This document shows, piece by piece, positions 8,201 through 14,644 of a stretch of DNA of 16,552 nt. The notes under the pieces are model-generated. The model searched no databases. It worked only from the letters and a program-made list of their open reading frames with translations, and was not told where the DNA came from. This stretch comes from Candidatus Aminicenantota bacterium (GTDB taxonomy: Bacteria; Acidobacteriota; Aminicenantia; UBA2199): positions 8,508,473 through 8,525,024 of the forward strand of contig CP070627.1 in assembly GCA_020355945.1 (NCBI GenBank), in the 5' to 3' direction. Each line of letters begins with the position of its first letter. The first letter of the stretch is position 1. The position numbers were made by a program, and so were the translations under genes.

Positions 8201-8373
8201 AGCTGTTAACACGAATGAAAGAGAAAGGGAAAATTGTCATTGCCATTACTCATGACGATCATTACTTTGACGTGGCCGATAGAGTCATTAAATTTGACAT
8301 GGGAAAATTGGATGTCTTAACCGAAGGCAGCCAATATATGTTAAGCGCCGCCAGGCAGGAGACAGTAAGCTGA
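5218..8373 (+). CDS. Exported serine hydrolase fused to a cyclic-peptide ABC exporter
   Basis: A 1051-residue fusion. After a signal/anchor segment (1-28) comes a beta-lactamase-fold serine hydrolase (about 35-365; PF00144-like, the class C beta-lactamase/DD-peptidase/esterase family) with SCSK (Ser94, Lys97), Y188-A-T190 at the YxN site and H330-G-G332 at the KTG-equivalent. Three membrane helices follow (about 394-416, 435-459, 479-503), then a full exporter of the SyrD/PvdE cyclic-peptide family (about 513-1051): six helices and an ATPase with Walker A GGNGSGKT (862-869), signature LSGGQ (954-958), Walker B CPIYLFDE (D978, E979) and H-loop His1012. DQDPEFRRFFY and ITHDDHYF are typical of that family. 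The predicted topology puts the hydrolase in the periplasm and the ATPase in the cytoplasm, suggesting processing of an exported peptide. Substrate unknown; no NRPS gene is present. The GTG start follows AAAGGAG at 6-base spacing. Confidence 0.92.
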   Translation: MKKRIRHFSPLVVWIFVFILCLSVSLSAKKRETRDFSISEIKETVSKLMKEGDIPGLSLVILRPSRPDFIEGFGYANLEKETEVTPDTLFEIGSCSKSFTALAALKLEAEGLLNLDNSVSKYLPWFYVTYEGKKVEITVRQVLHHTSGIPFNSIVRIPMGDDENALEQTVKNIVGIELFALPGKQYQYATVNYDIVGLIIAEATKMSYEEYMEKHIFQPLGLSATTVGMARVNPAAADKKSTGYKISFFEPRKYDAPAYRGNSPAGYIVTNARDMARWLKLQLGLVESALTPLIRKSHQRDELVPPHPQTMTSYAMGWQVSLAGDGEIGHGGDNPNYTAYMAFRPKGKIGVAVLANSRSNYTFFIGSTVMDMLHGEGMNEAAVPGGGFDNTTSMLTIVLGIVLGIIGIYILYIVIELLMRRRELDRFSWLKLGKMTGVLIFLAPFVFGIYLLPIVLLNLPFKLSMTPWDFAIVWTPASFRTAITLLMVVFAAGYFAYIISSLFPQKNKYLKNLPLLIILSMLSGGANAVIIFLISGSLFSPIKLGYMLYFFLLAMGLYLLGRKVVQTKLTQLTFDIVYDMRMNLIEKIFYTSYQKFEKMDRGRVFSTLNDDTGQVGNSANIFVTLLTSMITTFGVFLYLSTIAFWATLVTLGVIIVIATIYYLVSQKARVYLEEARDTRNVYMRLLNGLIDGFKELSIHFNKKKQYRDDVEKSTQEFRDKTTVGIVKFINAFMIGESMLVAVLGAVAFAVKRLFPEIQLFTLMSFIMALLYLIGPVNAILNSIPAMVQLRIAWNRVKGFVKDIPANMTPEDIENLKLDIPSVERVEAKGVVFQYESEGDDTPFALGPIDFEANKGEAVFIVGGNGSGKTTFAKILTGLYVPDEGTLKIDGKEVNSYQLGEYFSTVFSGYHLFEKLYNIDLSDENKRKEGEKYIEMLNLQDKVSLEEDSFSTIDLSGGQRKRLALLQCYLEDCPIYLFDEVAADQDPEFRRFFYRELLTRMKEKGKIVIAITHDDHYFDVADRVIKFDMGKLDVLTEGSQYMLSAARQETVS

Positions 8374-8451
8374 TAAACGCTGTTCACCAGGCAGCAATGA
8401 CCCGGGTGCACCAGGAGTGAAAAAAATAGTAAACCAGAACCTTCGGAAAAC

Positions 8452-8480
8452 TTGATTTTTTCCAAAAAATAGACTAAAAT
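8452..8480 (+). promoter_or_regulatory. Sigma70-type promoter ahead of the 89-residue protein gene
   Basis: TTGATT (8452-8457), a 17-base spacer and TAAAAT (8475-8480) give a good housekeeping promoter match. Predicted initiation near 8487 would leave a leader of about 100 bases before the ATG at 8591. The 217-base spacer between the exporter and this gene otherwise shows no gene and no clear terminator. Confidence 0.5.
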
Positions 8481-8590
8481 AAATGTTCAAAAAGAAAAGA
8501 TCAAGATCAATGGTTAATTGTGATTGCTAGTTTTCGATAATGACGAAGAAAAAGGACATCTTCAATGAAAGAAAAATAGGAGGATAAAGC

Positions 8591-8860
8591 ATGTTTGTAC
8601 AAGACATTTATGACGTAAAGGTGCACCTTGATGAATTAAAAGACAAAGGACTGATCAAAGAATGGGTCCTTCCCTATGAGAATATCTTAACCCGACTCAC
8701 CGCGGCAATCTTCTACTTGACCCCCACTGATGAATCCAGGCTGGATGAAATCTGGAAGGAATTGGACAAGCATCCCATGTTGTGGTACAGGCTCAATGAA
8801 GAGAAGAAATTGTCTGATTTGGAATGGAGAGTTGAATTTAATAAAGGCTTCGAACTATAA
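8591..8860 (+). CDS. Small uncharacterised protein, 89 residues
   Basis: I do not recognise a family. The product is acidic, predicted mostly helical, with no signal peptide or membrane helix, so it is probably cytoplasmic. It is rich in aromatic residues, with a hydrophobic centre (about 25-45) and a C-terminal part containing LWYRLNEEKKLSDLEWRVEF. The gene is well supported: AGGAGG lies 7 bases before the ATG, and a good promoter sits further upstream. Its size and charge would suit a binding partner or regulator, but that is speculation. It is separated from the next gene by 104 bases containing a hairpin. Confidence 0.75.
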   Translation: MFVQDIYDVKVHLDELKDKGLIKEWVLPYENILTRLTAAIFYLTPTDESRLDEIWKELDKHPMLWYRLNEEKKLSDLEWRVEFNKGFEL

Positions 8861-8897
8861 AGATACGGTAAACCAGCGACAAATATCAAACCGCCGA

Positions 8898-8932
8898 CAC
8901 CAGGCGAGAAAGGATATTTCCATGTCCTGGTG
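8898..8932. other. Stem-loop between the 89-residue gene and the phosphoesterase gene
   Basis: CACCAGG (8898-8904) and CCTGGTG (8926-8932) are exact inverted repeats, and an inner GAAA/TTTC pair can extend the fold across the 21-base loop. It lies 38 bases after the stop of the 89-residue gene. No T-run follows, so it could be a weak terminator, an RNA-stability element or incidental. Confidence 0.3.
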
Positions 8933-8964
8933 CTCCCCATCCTGTTCTTCCTGGAATCCGAAGG

Positions 8965-9807
8965 ATGAAACTTTACGCCATCAGTGATTTACACCTGGCC
9001 AATAAAGTCAATTTTCAGGCTTTGGAAGCCTTACCTCCACACCCCGCTGACTGGCTTATCCTGGCCGGAGATATCGGGGAGTTTGAAGAACAGCTGAAAT
9101 TTGCATTTATCCTTTTAGGATCCCGGTTTAACCAGGTGATATGGGTACCGGGGAACCACGATTTGTGGTCGCTGCCATCCCATCCCCAGCAAGCCCGGGG
9201 GGATGCCAGGTACCAACGGTTGGTCTCCATTTGTCGGGATTTTGGTGTACTTACACCGGAAGATGACTATGTTCTCTGGCCGGGAGGAGAACGGGATTAT
9301 TTACTGGTTCCCATGTTTCTATTATACGACTACAGTTTTCGACCCCGACACATTCCTGTCGAACAGGCAGTGGAGTGGGCTGCGGAGTCCGGTGTGGTAT
9401 GCACCGATGAGGAACTGCTTTACACAGACCCCTATTCTTCACCCGCTGCCTGGTGTGCCCAACGCTGCCATTATACCGAAGAACGTTTGAAAAAAGAATC
9501 CTTGAAAAAAAAAACCATGGTATTGATTAACCATTTCCCCCTCCGCCAGGATATGGCACAGTTGAGACGATTTCCACGTTTCTCCCTCTGGTGCGGCACC
9601 CAGCGAACAGAGGATTGGCACACTCGTTTTCCTGTTTCAGTGGTGGTCTATGGACATATGCACATGCGCGGAACCCATTATCGGGATGGAGTCCGTTTCG
9701 AGGAGGTTTCATTGGGATATCCCCGGGATTGGGTCCATAAGCGGGGCCTGGACTATTACCTGAGAGAAATCCTGCCAGGACCAATGTCGGTGACCAGTGA
9801 CCAGTGA
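8965..9807 (+). CDS. Metallophosphoesterase (calcineurin-like)
   Basis: This is a 280-residue hydrolase of the calcineurin-like metallophosphoesterase superfamily, which cleaves phosphate esters with a two-metal centre. The metal-binding motifs are all present: DLH (Asp8, His10), GD (Asp36), GNHD (Asn64, His65, Asp66), His190 in INHFPL and GHMH (His231, His233). There is no signal peptide, so it should be cytoplasmic. The substrate cannot be deduced. The ribosome site is poor (AAGG abuts the ATG; GGA lies about 10 bases upstream), but the metal-site Asp8 leaves little room for a later start. The last codons and the TGA stop lie inside a 7-base tandem repeat. Confidence 0.88.
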   Translation: MKLYAISDLHLANKVNFQALEALPPHPADWLILAGDIGEFEEQLKFAFILLGSRFNQVIWVPGNHDLWSLPSHPQQARGDARYQRLVSICRDFGVLTPEDDYVLWPGGERDYLLVPMFLLYDYSFRPRHIPVEQAVEWAAESGVVCTDEELLYTDPYSSPAAWCAQRCHYTEERLKKESLKKKTMVLINHFPLRQDMAQLRRFPRFSLWCGTQRTEDWHTRFPVSVVVYGHMHMRGTHYRDGVRFEEVSLGYPRDWVHKRGLDYYLREILPGPMSVTSDQ

Positions 9808-9824
9808 TCGCTAATCGCTGATAC
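9790..9824. repeat. Heptamer tandem repeat over the phosphoesterase stop codon
   Basis: Five 7-base units in a row drift gradually: GTGACCA, GTGACCA, GTGATCG, CTAATCG, CTGATAC. The stop codon (9805-9807) is inside the array, so the final residues of the phosphoesterase come from the repeat. The pattern resembles the short tandemly repeated repetitive sequences described in cyanobacteria, though no relationship is shown. Confidence 0.5.
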
Positions 9825-9932
9825 GTTAAAAGTGATATTTTTTATATTTCCTCTTGCAATTTAATCCCTAATATTATAATATGTACAGTATGAAATTAAA
9901 AGCTCTAAAAAGTAAAAAAGTATTGGAAGTAT

Positions 9933-9961
9933 TTGACAAAAAACATGGTTTTGGTTATCAT
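9933..9961 (+). promoter_or_regulatory. Strong sigma70-type promoter ahead of pal
   Basis: A perfect TTGACA (9933-9938), a 17-base spacer and TATCAT (9956-9961, five of six matches to TATAAT) form the best promoter match in the window. Initiation near 9968 gives a leader of about 30 bases before the pal ATG, which has its own GGAG site. A second TATAAT (9875-9880) with TTGCAA (9854-9859) has only a 15-base spacer. The promoter probably drives pal, cpoB and perhaps genes beyond. Confidence 0.6.
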
Positions 9962-9996
9962 AAATACCTACATTAATAAATAAAAGGAGATGACAG

Positions 9997-10539
9997 ATGA
10001 CGATGAAGAGAATTTTAATTGGCGTTTTAAGTTTGTTGTTGGTGGTGGTTTTTTTCAATTCCTGTAAAAAAGAGGCAGTGGTGGAACCACCAAAAGAGGA
10101 AAAAGTTGAAAAAGTAGAAGAGGTGACCCCTAAAGTAGAAACACCAGAGTTAACAGAAGAAGAATTACTCCAGCGGCGAACATTGGAAGAGATCAATAAG
10201 ATGGGTTACCTGAAGCGAATTCACTTTGATTTTGACAAATATTTTATTCGAAATGACATGAAACCCGTTTTAGAGAAAAATGCCCAGTGGTTGTTAAAAT
10301 TCCCCTCAGTGGTGGTTACGATTGATGGACACTGCGATGAAAGGGGTACCGAAGAATACAATATGGCATTGGGAGAAAAGCGAGCGGAGTCGGCTAAAAA
10401 ATACCTGGCCAACCTGGGGGTTCCGGGTGCACGGTTGAAGACCGTCTCCTATGGTAAAACCAAACCGTTGGTGAAGGGTGTTGATGAAGAATCGCATTAT
10501 ATGAACCGAAGGGACGAGTTTACCATTATTAAGAAATAA
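9997..10539 (+). CDS. pal: Peptidoglycan-associated lipoprotein Pal
   Basis: Pal anchors the outer membrane to peptidoglycan within the Tol-Pal system. The product has a lipoprotein signal peptide with lipobox FNSC and acylated Cys23, a charged Pro/Glu/Lys linker (about 24-55), then an OmpA-like domain (about 72-180). IHFDFDKYFIR starts the domain, and DGHCDERGTEEYN (110-122), GEKRA (126-130), SYGKTKP (151-157) and NRRDEF (170-175) match peptidoglycan-binding and core positions of Pal. Residue +2 after the cysteine is Lys, so no inner-membrane retention signal is seen. The start has GGAG with 7-base spacing. Its stop codon is directly followed by the start of cpoB. No tolQRAB genes are in the window. 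Confidence 0.93.
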   Translation: MTMKRILIGVLSLLLVVVFFNSCKKEAVVEPPKEEKVEKVEEVTPKVETPELTEEELLQRRTLEEINKMGYLKRIHFDFDKYFIRNDMKPVLEKNAQWLLKFPSVVVTIDGHCDERGTEEYNMALGEKRAESAKKYLANLGVPGARLKTVSYGKTKPLVKGVDEESHYMNRRDEFTIIKK

Positions 10540-11337
10540 ATGAAGCGATCGATAATATTTTTCCTGTGCGTTGTGTTTGTTTTGCTGTTGGTTTCTTTTC
10601 CACGGCCCGGTTACTCTATTCGAAAAGATACCAAATTAATATTGGACCAATTGCAGCAGCTGGAACGGATTATAAAGGACCTGGAAGCAAAAATCACTAC
10701 CATCTCGACTGAAACCAACTCAATGTCCCAAAGGATAAGCACGATTGAAGAAAAGTTAAACGCGGTTACCAGGAGTCAAGCGGATATCAGTCAAAACAAA
10801 GAGAATCTCTTGTTAAGTTTGCAATTCATTAAAGAAGAGATCAATGAGTTAAAGAATCATGTCAGCAAAATCAACGATCGGCTGCTTTCTTTACCCACTG
10901 CCGCTGCTCCCACGGACATCGGCAGTGGTGCTGAAGAGACCAACGAGCAGACCACCCAACAATCACCGGAAACCGTCTATTATGCCGCTTATTCCGATTA
11001 TATAAAAAAGAATTACCAGTTAGCCATTCAAGGATTCAGGCAATTTATCCAGTTGTTTCCCCAGAATGGGTTGGCGGATAATTCGCTCTACTGGGTCGGT
11101 GAATGTTACTACTCTCAAAAAATGTACCAGGAAGCGGTTAATACCTTTTCAGAGTTAATCAACGATTATTCGGACGGTGATAAAATCCCGGATGCGATAT
11201 TAAAAAAAGGGTTTGCCTTGATCGAGATGGGGAAGCAATCCGAAGGTATCAGCGTGTTAAAGGGGTTAATTTCGCGGTTTCCTTTATCAGAAGAAGCCTC
11301 CCTGGCACAGCAAAAAATCAAAGAGGTAATGGAATAA
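10540..11337 (+). CDS. cpoB: Tol-Pal system protein CpoB/YbgF
   Basis: This is a periplasmic Tol-Pal partner of 265 residues. CpoB in E. coli links outer-membrane constriction with peptidoglycan synthesis. The protein has a signal peptide (1-26, ending GYS), a long coiled coil (about 31-120) that trimerises in known homologues, a low-complexity linker (about 120-145), and TPR repeats (about 146-265), each with the usual pattern of a hydrophobic first helix and FPxxxxAxxA-type turns. The ATG immediately follows the TAA of pal with no gap, so translation is probably coupled. The coiled-coil part is longer than in E. coli CpoB, as is common in other phyla. Confidence 0.9.
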   Translation: MKRSIIFFLCVVFVLLLVSFPRPGYSIRKDTKLILDQLQQLERIIKDLEAKITTISTETNSMSQRISTIEEKLNAVTRSQADISQNKENLLLSLQFIKEEINELKNHVSKINDRLLSLPTAAAPTDIGSGAEETNEQTTQQSPETVYYAAYSDYIKKNYQLAIQGFRQFIQLFPQNGLADNSLYWVGECYYSQKMYQEAVNTFSELINDYSDGDKIPDAILKKGFALIEMGKQSEGISVLKGLISRFPLSEEASLAQQKIKEVME

Positions 11338-11373
11338 CGGAATAACCACTAATGGAGGAGAACGGAGCAGCCA

Positions 11374-11868
11374 ATGGCCAATAAACGAAGCTTAAACCGG
11401 GTGATCCTGGTGGGAAACGTGGGAAGAGACCCGGAAATCACCCATATACCAAACCTGGATAGGGATGTTGCCAAATTCTCGGTGGCAACTACTGAAGTAT
11501 TTATGGATAAAGCCAGCAACCAGTTCCAGGATTACACCGAATGGCACAACATCGTGGCCTGGGGATATACAGCCAAAAAAGTGGAACGGCAGGTCAGTAA
11601 AGGCAGCCTGGTGCTGGTGGAAGGAAAGATAAAAACAAGGAAGTGGAAGGATCAGAATGACCAGGATCGGTGGAGCACTGAAATTCGTGCTGAATCCGTC
11701 ACTGTCCTGGAAAGGGCCAACAAAGAAAGAAGTATGGGAGACACCCCCTATTCTCAGCCCACACCATCCGCACCAATGGGCCCGCCGGAACCAACAGGGC
11801 CTCAAGCACCACCGGAAATGCAAATCGATGACATGGATATCCCTTATGATGACAGTGACCCCTTCTGA
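11374..11868 (+). CDS. ssb: Single-stranded DNA-binding protein SSB
   Basis: SSB protects single-stranded DNA during replication, repair and recombination, normally as a tetramer. The OB-fold (about residues 5-112) shows NRVILVGNVGRDPE at the start, WHNIVAWG and GSLVLVEGKIKTRKW in the middle and RAESVTVLER at its end. A Pro/Gly-rich linker leads to an acidic tail ending DDSDPF, the tip that binds partner proteins. Length (164) is normal. The ATG has GGAG at 6-base spacing. It follows cpoB by 36 bases on the same strand, an unusual neighbour for envelope genes, and is probably cotranscribed with them. Confidence 0.95.
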   Translation: MANKRSLNRVILVGNVGRDPEITHIPNLDRDVAKFSVATTEVFMDKASNQFQDYTEWHNIVAWGYTAKKVERQVSKGSLVLVEGKIKTRKWKDQNDQDRWSTEIRAESVTVLERANKERSMGDTPYSQPTPSAPMGPPEPTGPQAPPEMQIDDMDIPYDDSDPF

Positions 11869-11894
11869 TCTCAATCATTTAAAGTGCACACATG

Positions 11895-11956
11895 TACGTA
11901 TATACGTATACACGCGTAACACGTAATGAGGGCATAACGTCATAACGTTATAACGT
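11895..11956. repeat. Octamer tandem repeats between ssb and the MglA-like gene
   Basis: TACGTATA twice (11895-11910) is followed by drifted units, then CATAACGT, CATAACGT and TATAACGT (11933-11956). The first part makes a perfect 14-base palindrome (11895-11908), a consequence of the repeat unit. The array runs to within 7 bases of the ATG at 11964, so this gene has no recognisable ribosome site. Confidence 0.5.
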
Positions 11957-11963
11957 GAACCAG

Positions 11964-13160
11964 ATGGCATTTGTAAATTATAACAATAAAGAAATTACAG
12001 TTAAGATCGTCTATTATGGACCGGCATTAAGTGGGAAAACCACCTGTCTCAAGTATATCTATGACAGTGGGGAGTACCGGAAAAAGGGAAAATTAATCAC
12101 CCTTGATACCGATGGCGATCGTACCCTCTTTTTTGATTTTCTCCCCATTGAAATAGGAAAATTGGGGGATTATGCCATCAAAATCCAACTCTATACCGTA
12201 CCCGGGCAAGTCGCTTATAATACCACGCGGAAACTGGTGCTTCAAGGTTCTGACGGTATTGTATTCGTGGCAGATTCACAGGTGGTGATGCGAGAACAGA
12301 ATACAGACAGTTTTAAAAATCTGAAAGACAATTTAAAAGCCAATAACATCCCCTATGAAGAAACGCCTTTGATTTTCCAGTACAACAAACGCGACCTGAA
12401 AGAAATATTGCCCATGGATATTCTCAATAAAGATTTAAATTCGGAAAATAAAGCCTTCTTCCCCACTATCGGAACCACTGGTGAGAATGTACTTGAAGGA
12501 CTGCATTCCATTATGAAGACGGTGCTGATTCATTTGAGAAACAAACTGACTATTTTTCAAAAGGACAAAACCGTGATGTTTTCAAGGGATGAAGTCACTG
12601 ATTCGCCGGCCAAGGAGGACAAAACCCAAAAAAAATCGGTAAAACCAGCCGCCCCTGAGGATATGGAAGAGGAAGCCCCGCACGCTAAATCCGATACGGA
12701 AAAAGAAGAAATCTTTGAACTCTCTACGCCATTACCCCTGGATACGGAACCCATGAAAACTCAACCCTTCCCAAAACCAAAACTCGATAGAGAAAAAAAA
12801 GCACCAAAAGAGGAAGAAGATATATTTAACCTGGGCGATGAGAGTCGATTCGATGAAGATGAAAGCCTGGAACTCCCGGAAGCTGTCATCGCAGATGAAT
12901 TGGGTATCGATGACAGCGAAGCAGCGGAAAAAGTAAATATAGAAAAAGAAAAACCCGAAGAAATCCAACCCCTTAAAATCGATGTAGCCGTGGAAGATGA
13001 AATCGAAGAAATCGGGAGAGAGTACGAAATCAAACCGGAAGCACCACCAGCGGTTGATGTCCACGTCCCGAATATTCCCATTCATATCAAAATCCCGGAA
13101 GATAAGGATGAAATAAAAATAAACCTCAATCTCCAGGTGGTGATTAAAAAGAAAAGTTAA
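11964..13160 (+). CDS. mglA: MglA-type small GTPase with long acidic C-terminal extension
   Basis: The first 200 or so residues are an MglA-family Ras-like GTPase, the switch that sets cell polarity and motility in Myxococcus and is regulated by the roadblock protein MglB. Numbered from this ATG: P-loop GPALSGKTT (19-27), switch I with DRTLFFDFLP, TVPG (78-81) where ordinary GTPases have DxxG (typical of MglA), NKRD (141-144) and TIGTTGEN (168-175). About 200 further residues are rich in Glu, Lys, Asp and Pro with no recognised domain, ending in an alternating hydrophobic stretch (VHVPNIPIHIKI, then INLNLQVVI). The ATG at 11964 aligns with the family start (M-[SA]-F-[IV]-N-Y); a GTG at 11955 adds three residues but lies in a tandem repeat. 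No MglB is in the window. Confidence 0.88.
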   Translation: MAFVNYNNKEITVKIVYYGPALSGKTTCLKYIYDSGEYRKKGKLITLDTDGDRTLFFDFLPIEIGKLGDYAIKIQLYTVPGQVAYNTTRKLVLQGSDGIVFVADSQVVMREQNTDSFKNLKDNLKANNIPYEETPLIFQYNKRDLKEILPMDILNKDLNSENKAFFPTIGTTGENVLEGLHSIMKTVLIHLRNKLTIFQKDKTVMFSRDEVTDSPAKEDKTQKKSVKPAAPEDMEEEAPHAKSDTEKEEIFELSTPLPLDTEPMKTQPFPKPKLDREKKAPKEEEDIFNLGDESRFDEDESLELPEAVIADELGIDDSEAAEKVNIEKEKPEEIQPLKIDVAVEDEIEEIGREYEIKPEAPPAVDVHVPNIPIHIKIPEDKDEIKINLNLQVVIKKKS

Positions 13161-13171
13161 AAAAATTAAAG

Positions 13172-13195
13172 GTAAAAACGTAAAAACGTAAAACA
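13172..13195. repeat. Octamer tandem repeat between the MglA-like gene and the next gene
   Basis: GTAAAAAC, GTAAAAAC and GTAAAACA stand in a row in the 59-base A-rich spacer. The unit resembles the GTARNNCA and CATAACGT arrays elsewhere in this window. No promoter or terminator was seen in the spacer. Confidence 0.45.
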
Positions 13196-13219
13196 ACAAA
13201 GGGAAATAAAAATAAAAAG

Positions 13220-14644
13220 ATGAAGAAACGAATGGGTTGGTGGCGGATGTTCAGATGCGCATTTTTATTATTTTTATTTGTTTTTTGTCCTGCCTTTACC
13301 GGATCTGGTTACGCCAGCCATGAAGAGGGATTGGCAGGGTTGGCTGAAAAAGCCGCCAACTCCATATCGGGTTATTTCAGTGACAAATATAATATTAAAA
13401 CCGCAGTGGTTAAATTTGAAAATACCGCGGGGGTCTCCGACCTCACTGCCCAGAGGTTTTATCAATTGCTGGTCTCAAGACTGGAAACCGCTGGCAACCT
13501 CAATTACAGCGATTTAATGATTAATTTCCATCAAAACAAAGGAGAATTCAATTTAAATCGAATCCATCCCCTGAACCACCTCATTTACCTCAAATTAACC
13601 CGGGATAAAAACAAAATCGGTGCGGGTATGGCTATTTTTTCCAGGACCCTTGATAAAATTGTTTTTATAAAGTACATCGAAGAACTTTTCACCGCCGGAG
13701 AAAGAGAAATTTTTAATACCACTCATTTTGGCTTTAAAAACACGGGTTTTGCCAAAATCATGGAAATGGAGGCCAATGGTCATTTACTGGACCTCAAATC
13801 CTTTTTGGATCAAAAAGGCAGACTGAGGTTTTTATTCTATTACCCCGAAAAAATTGAGCTCTTTAAACTGGAGGGAAACCAGTTGATTAAAGTCTTTTCT
13901 TATCCCCTCCAATGGGAGAAACCCTATTACCCGGTGATGGAATATGAGGGAAAACTCTGTGTTTTTTTTCAAGATAATCAATTATATATCACTGTTGGCG
14001 GTAATTTTTCCCGGTATGCGAAGATTTTAGTCACTAAAGAAGCAGATACCGGGGAGGTCACCCAGGTGGATACCATTGATTTTATTCCTTTTCGGCGGAT
14101 TGGATTGAATAATAGTGAGTACCTGGCCGGTGCCCGCTGCGTCCTGGGGAAAAATTATTTTCAAAATAAGTTAATACTTCTTCCTCTTCAAGCTGGCCCC
14201 GGGGAATTCACCAAAGAGAGATATTTTATAAAAGAAGTTACTCCTTTTTATTCCCTGGATTTTTCCACCACATCAACCGGAGTTGAAAACACCTTGAATT
14301 CCGTTCATATTGTCGATCGGGATTACAGGTACAGGTTTTTAGGCGATAATTTTGAGGAGTTAACCGTAGAAGAGGCTGAACGGGGGGCTGCCTTGTGCTG
14401 CTTAAAGGAACAGTGGCTGGCCATCAGTGATTTCTCCAGCGGCAGCGATCGATTGTATTTCTATACCATTGAAAATGGAAGCCGACGCCTGGTTTTTCAA
14501 AACCAAATCAATGGTGAAATCGTCTTTATCTCTGACGGGCTGTGGAAAGCCGCACCTGGTTTCTGGGTGTATATCAAACAATTAAAACCGAAACCAGCCA
14601 CACCTGAGTATCAATTGCAATTCTGGAGTAAAAAGAGTGAGTAA
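13220..14644 (+). CDS. Exported protein, possible FlgO/CsgG-like N-terminal domain
   Basis: A 474-residue exported protein I cannot assign firmly. A signal peptide with basic start and long hydrophobic core ends near SGYAS (32). Residues about 38-110 (AEKAANSI, then TAVVKFEN, then FYQLLVSRLETAG) resemble the start of FlgO/CsgG-like envelope proteins, in which a helix, a strand ending F-x-N and a second helix follow one another; this is pattern resemblance only. The rest (about 190-470) has many short strands with aromatic residues, such as RLRFLFYYPEKIELFKLEG and LCVFFQDNQLYITVGG, suggesting a beta-propeller. The next gene begins inside its last codons, so the two are probably translated together. 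The ribosome site is weak and ATGs at 13232 and 13247 are possible starts. Confidence 0.75.
   Translation: MKKRMGWWRMFRCAFLLFLFVFCPAFTGSGYASHEEGLAGLAEKAANSISGYFSDKYNIKTAVVKFENTAGVSDLTAQRFYQLLVSRLETAGNLNYSDLMINFHQNKGEFNLNRIHPLNHLIYLKLTRDKNKIGAGMAIFSRTLDKIVFIKYIEELFTAGEREIFNTTHFGFKNTGFAKIMEMEANGHLLDLKSFLDQKGRLRFLFYYPEKIELFKLEGNQLIKVFSYPLQWEKPYYPVMEYEGKLCVFFQDNQLYITVGGNFSRYAKILVTKEADTGEVTQVDTIDFIPFRRIGLNNSEYLAGARCVLGKNYFQNKLILLPLQAGPGEFTKERYFIKEVTPFYSLDFSTTSTGVENTLNSVHIVDRDYRYRFLGDNFEELTVEEAERGAALCCLKEQWLAISDFSSGSDRLYFYTIENGSRRLVFQNQINGEIVFISDGLWKAAPGFWVYIKQLKPKPATPEYQLQFWSKKSE

Noticed and set aside
8444..8463. GGAAAA...TTTTCC hairpin as terminator of the exporter gene
   Set aside because: The stem is only six A/T-rich pairs, no T-run follows, and it overlaps the -35 of a better-supported promoter.
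11392..11874. 160-codon minus-strand open frame over ssb
   Set aside because: It is the complement of a clear SSB gene; the Cys/His/Phe-rich translation has no recognisable features or start signals.
11895..11956. Possible CRISPR array or operator palindrome
   Set aside because: Units are only 8 bases with no spacers, and the 14-base palindrome is a by-product of the repeated TACGTATA unit.
12732..13199. 155-codon minus-strand open frame, very Phe-rich, over the MglA tail
   Set aside because: The Phe runs are the complement of GAA/AAA codons in the Glu/Lys-rich tail, so it is a compositional artefact.
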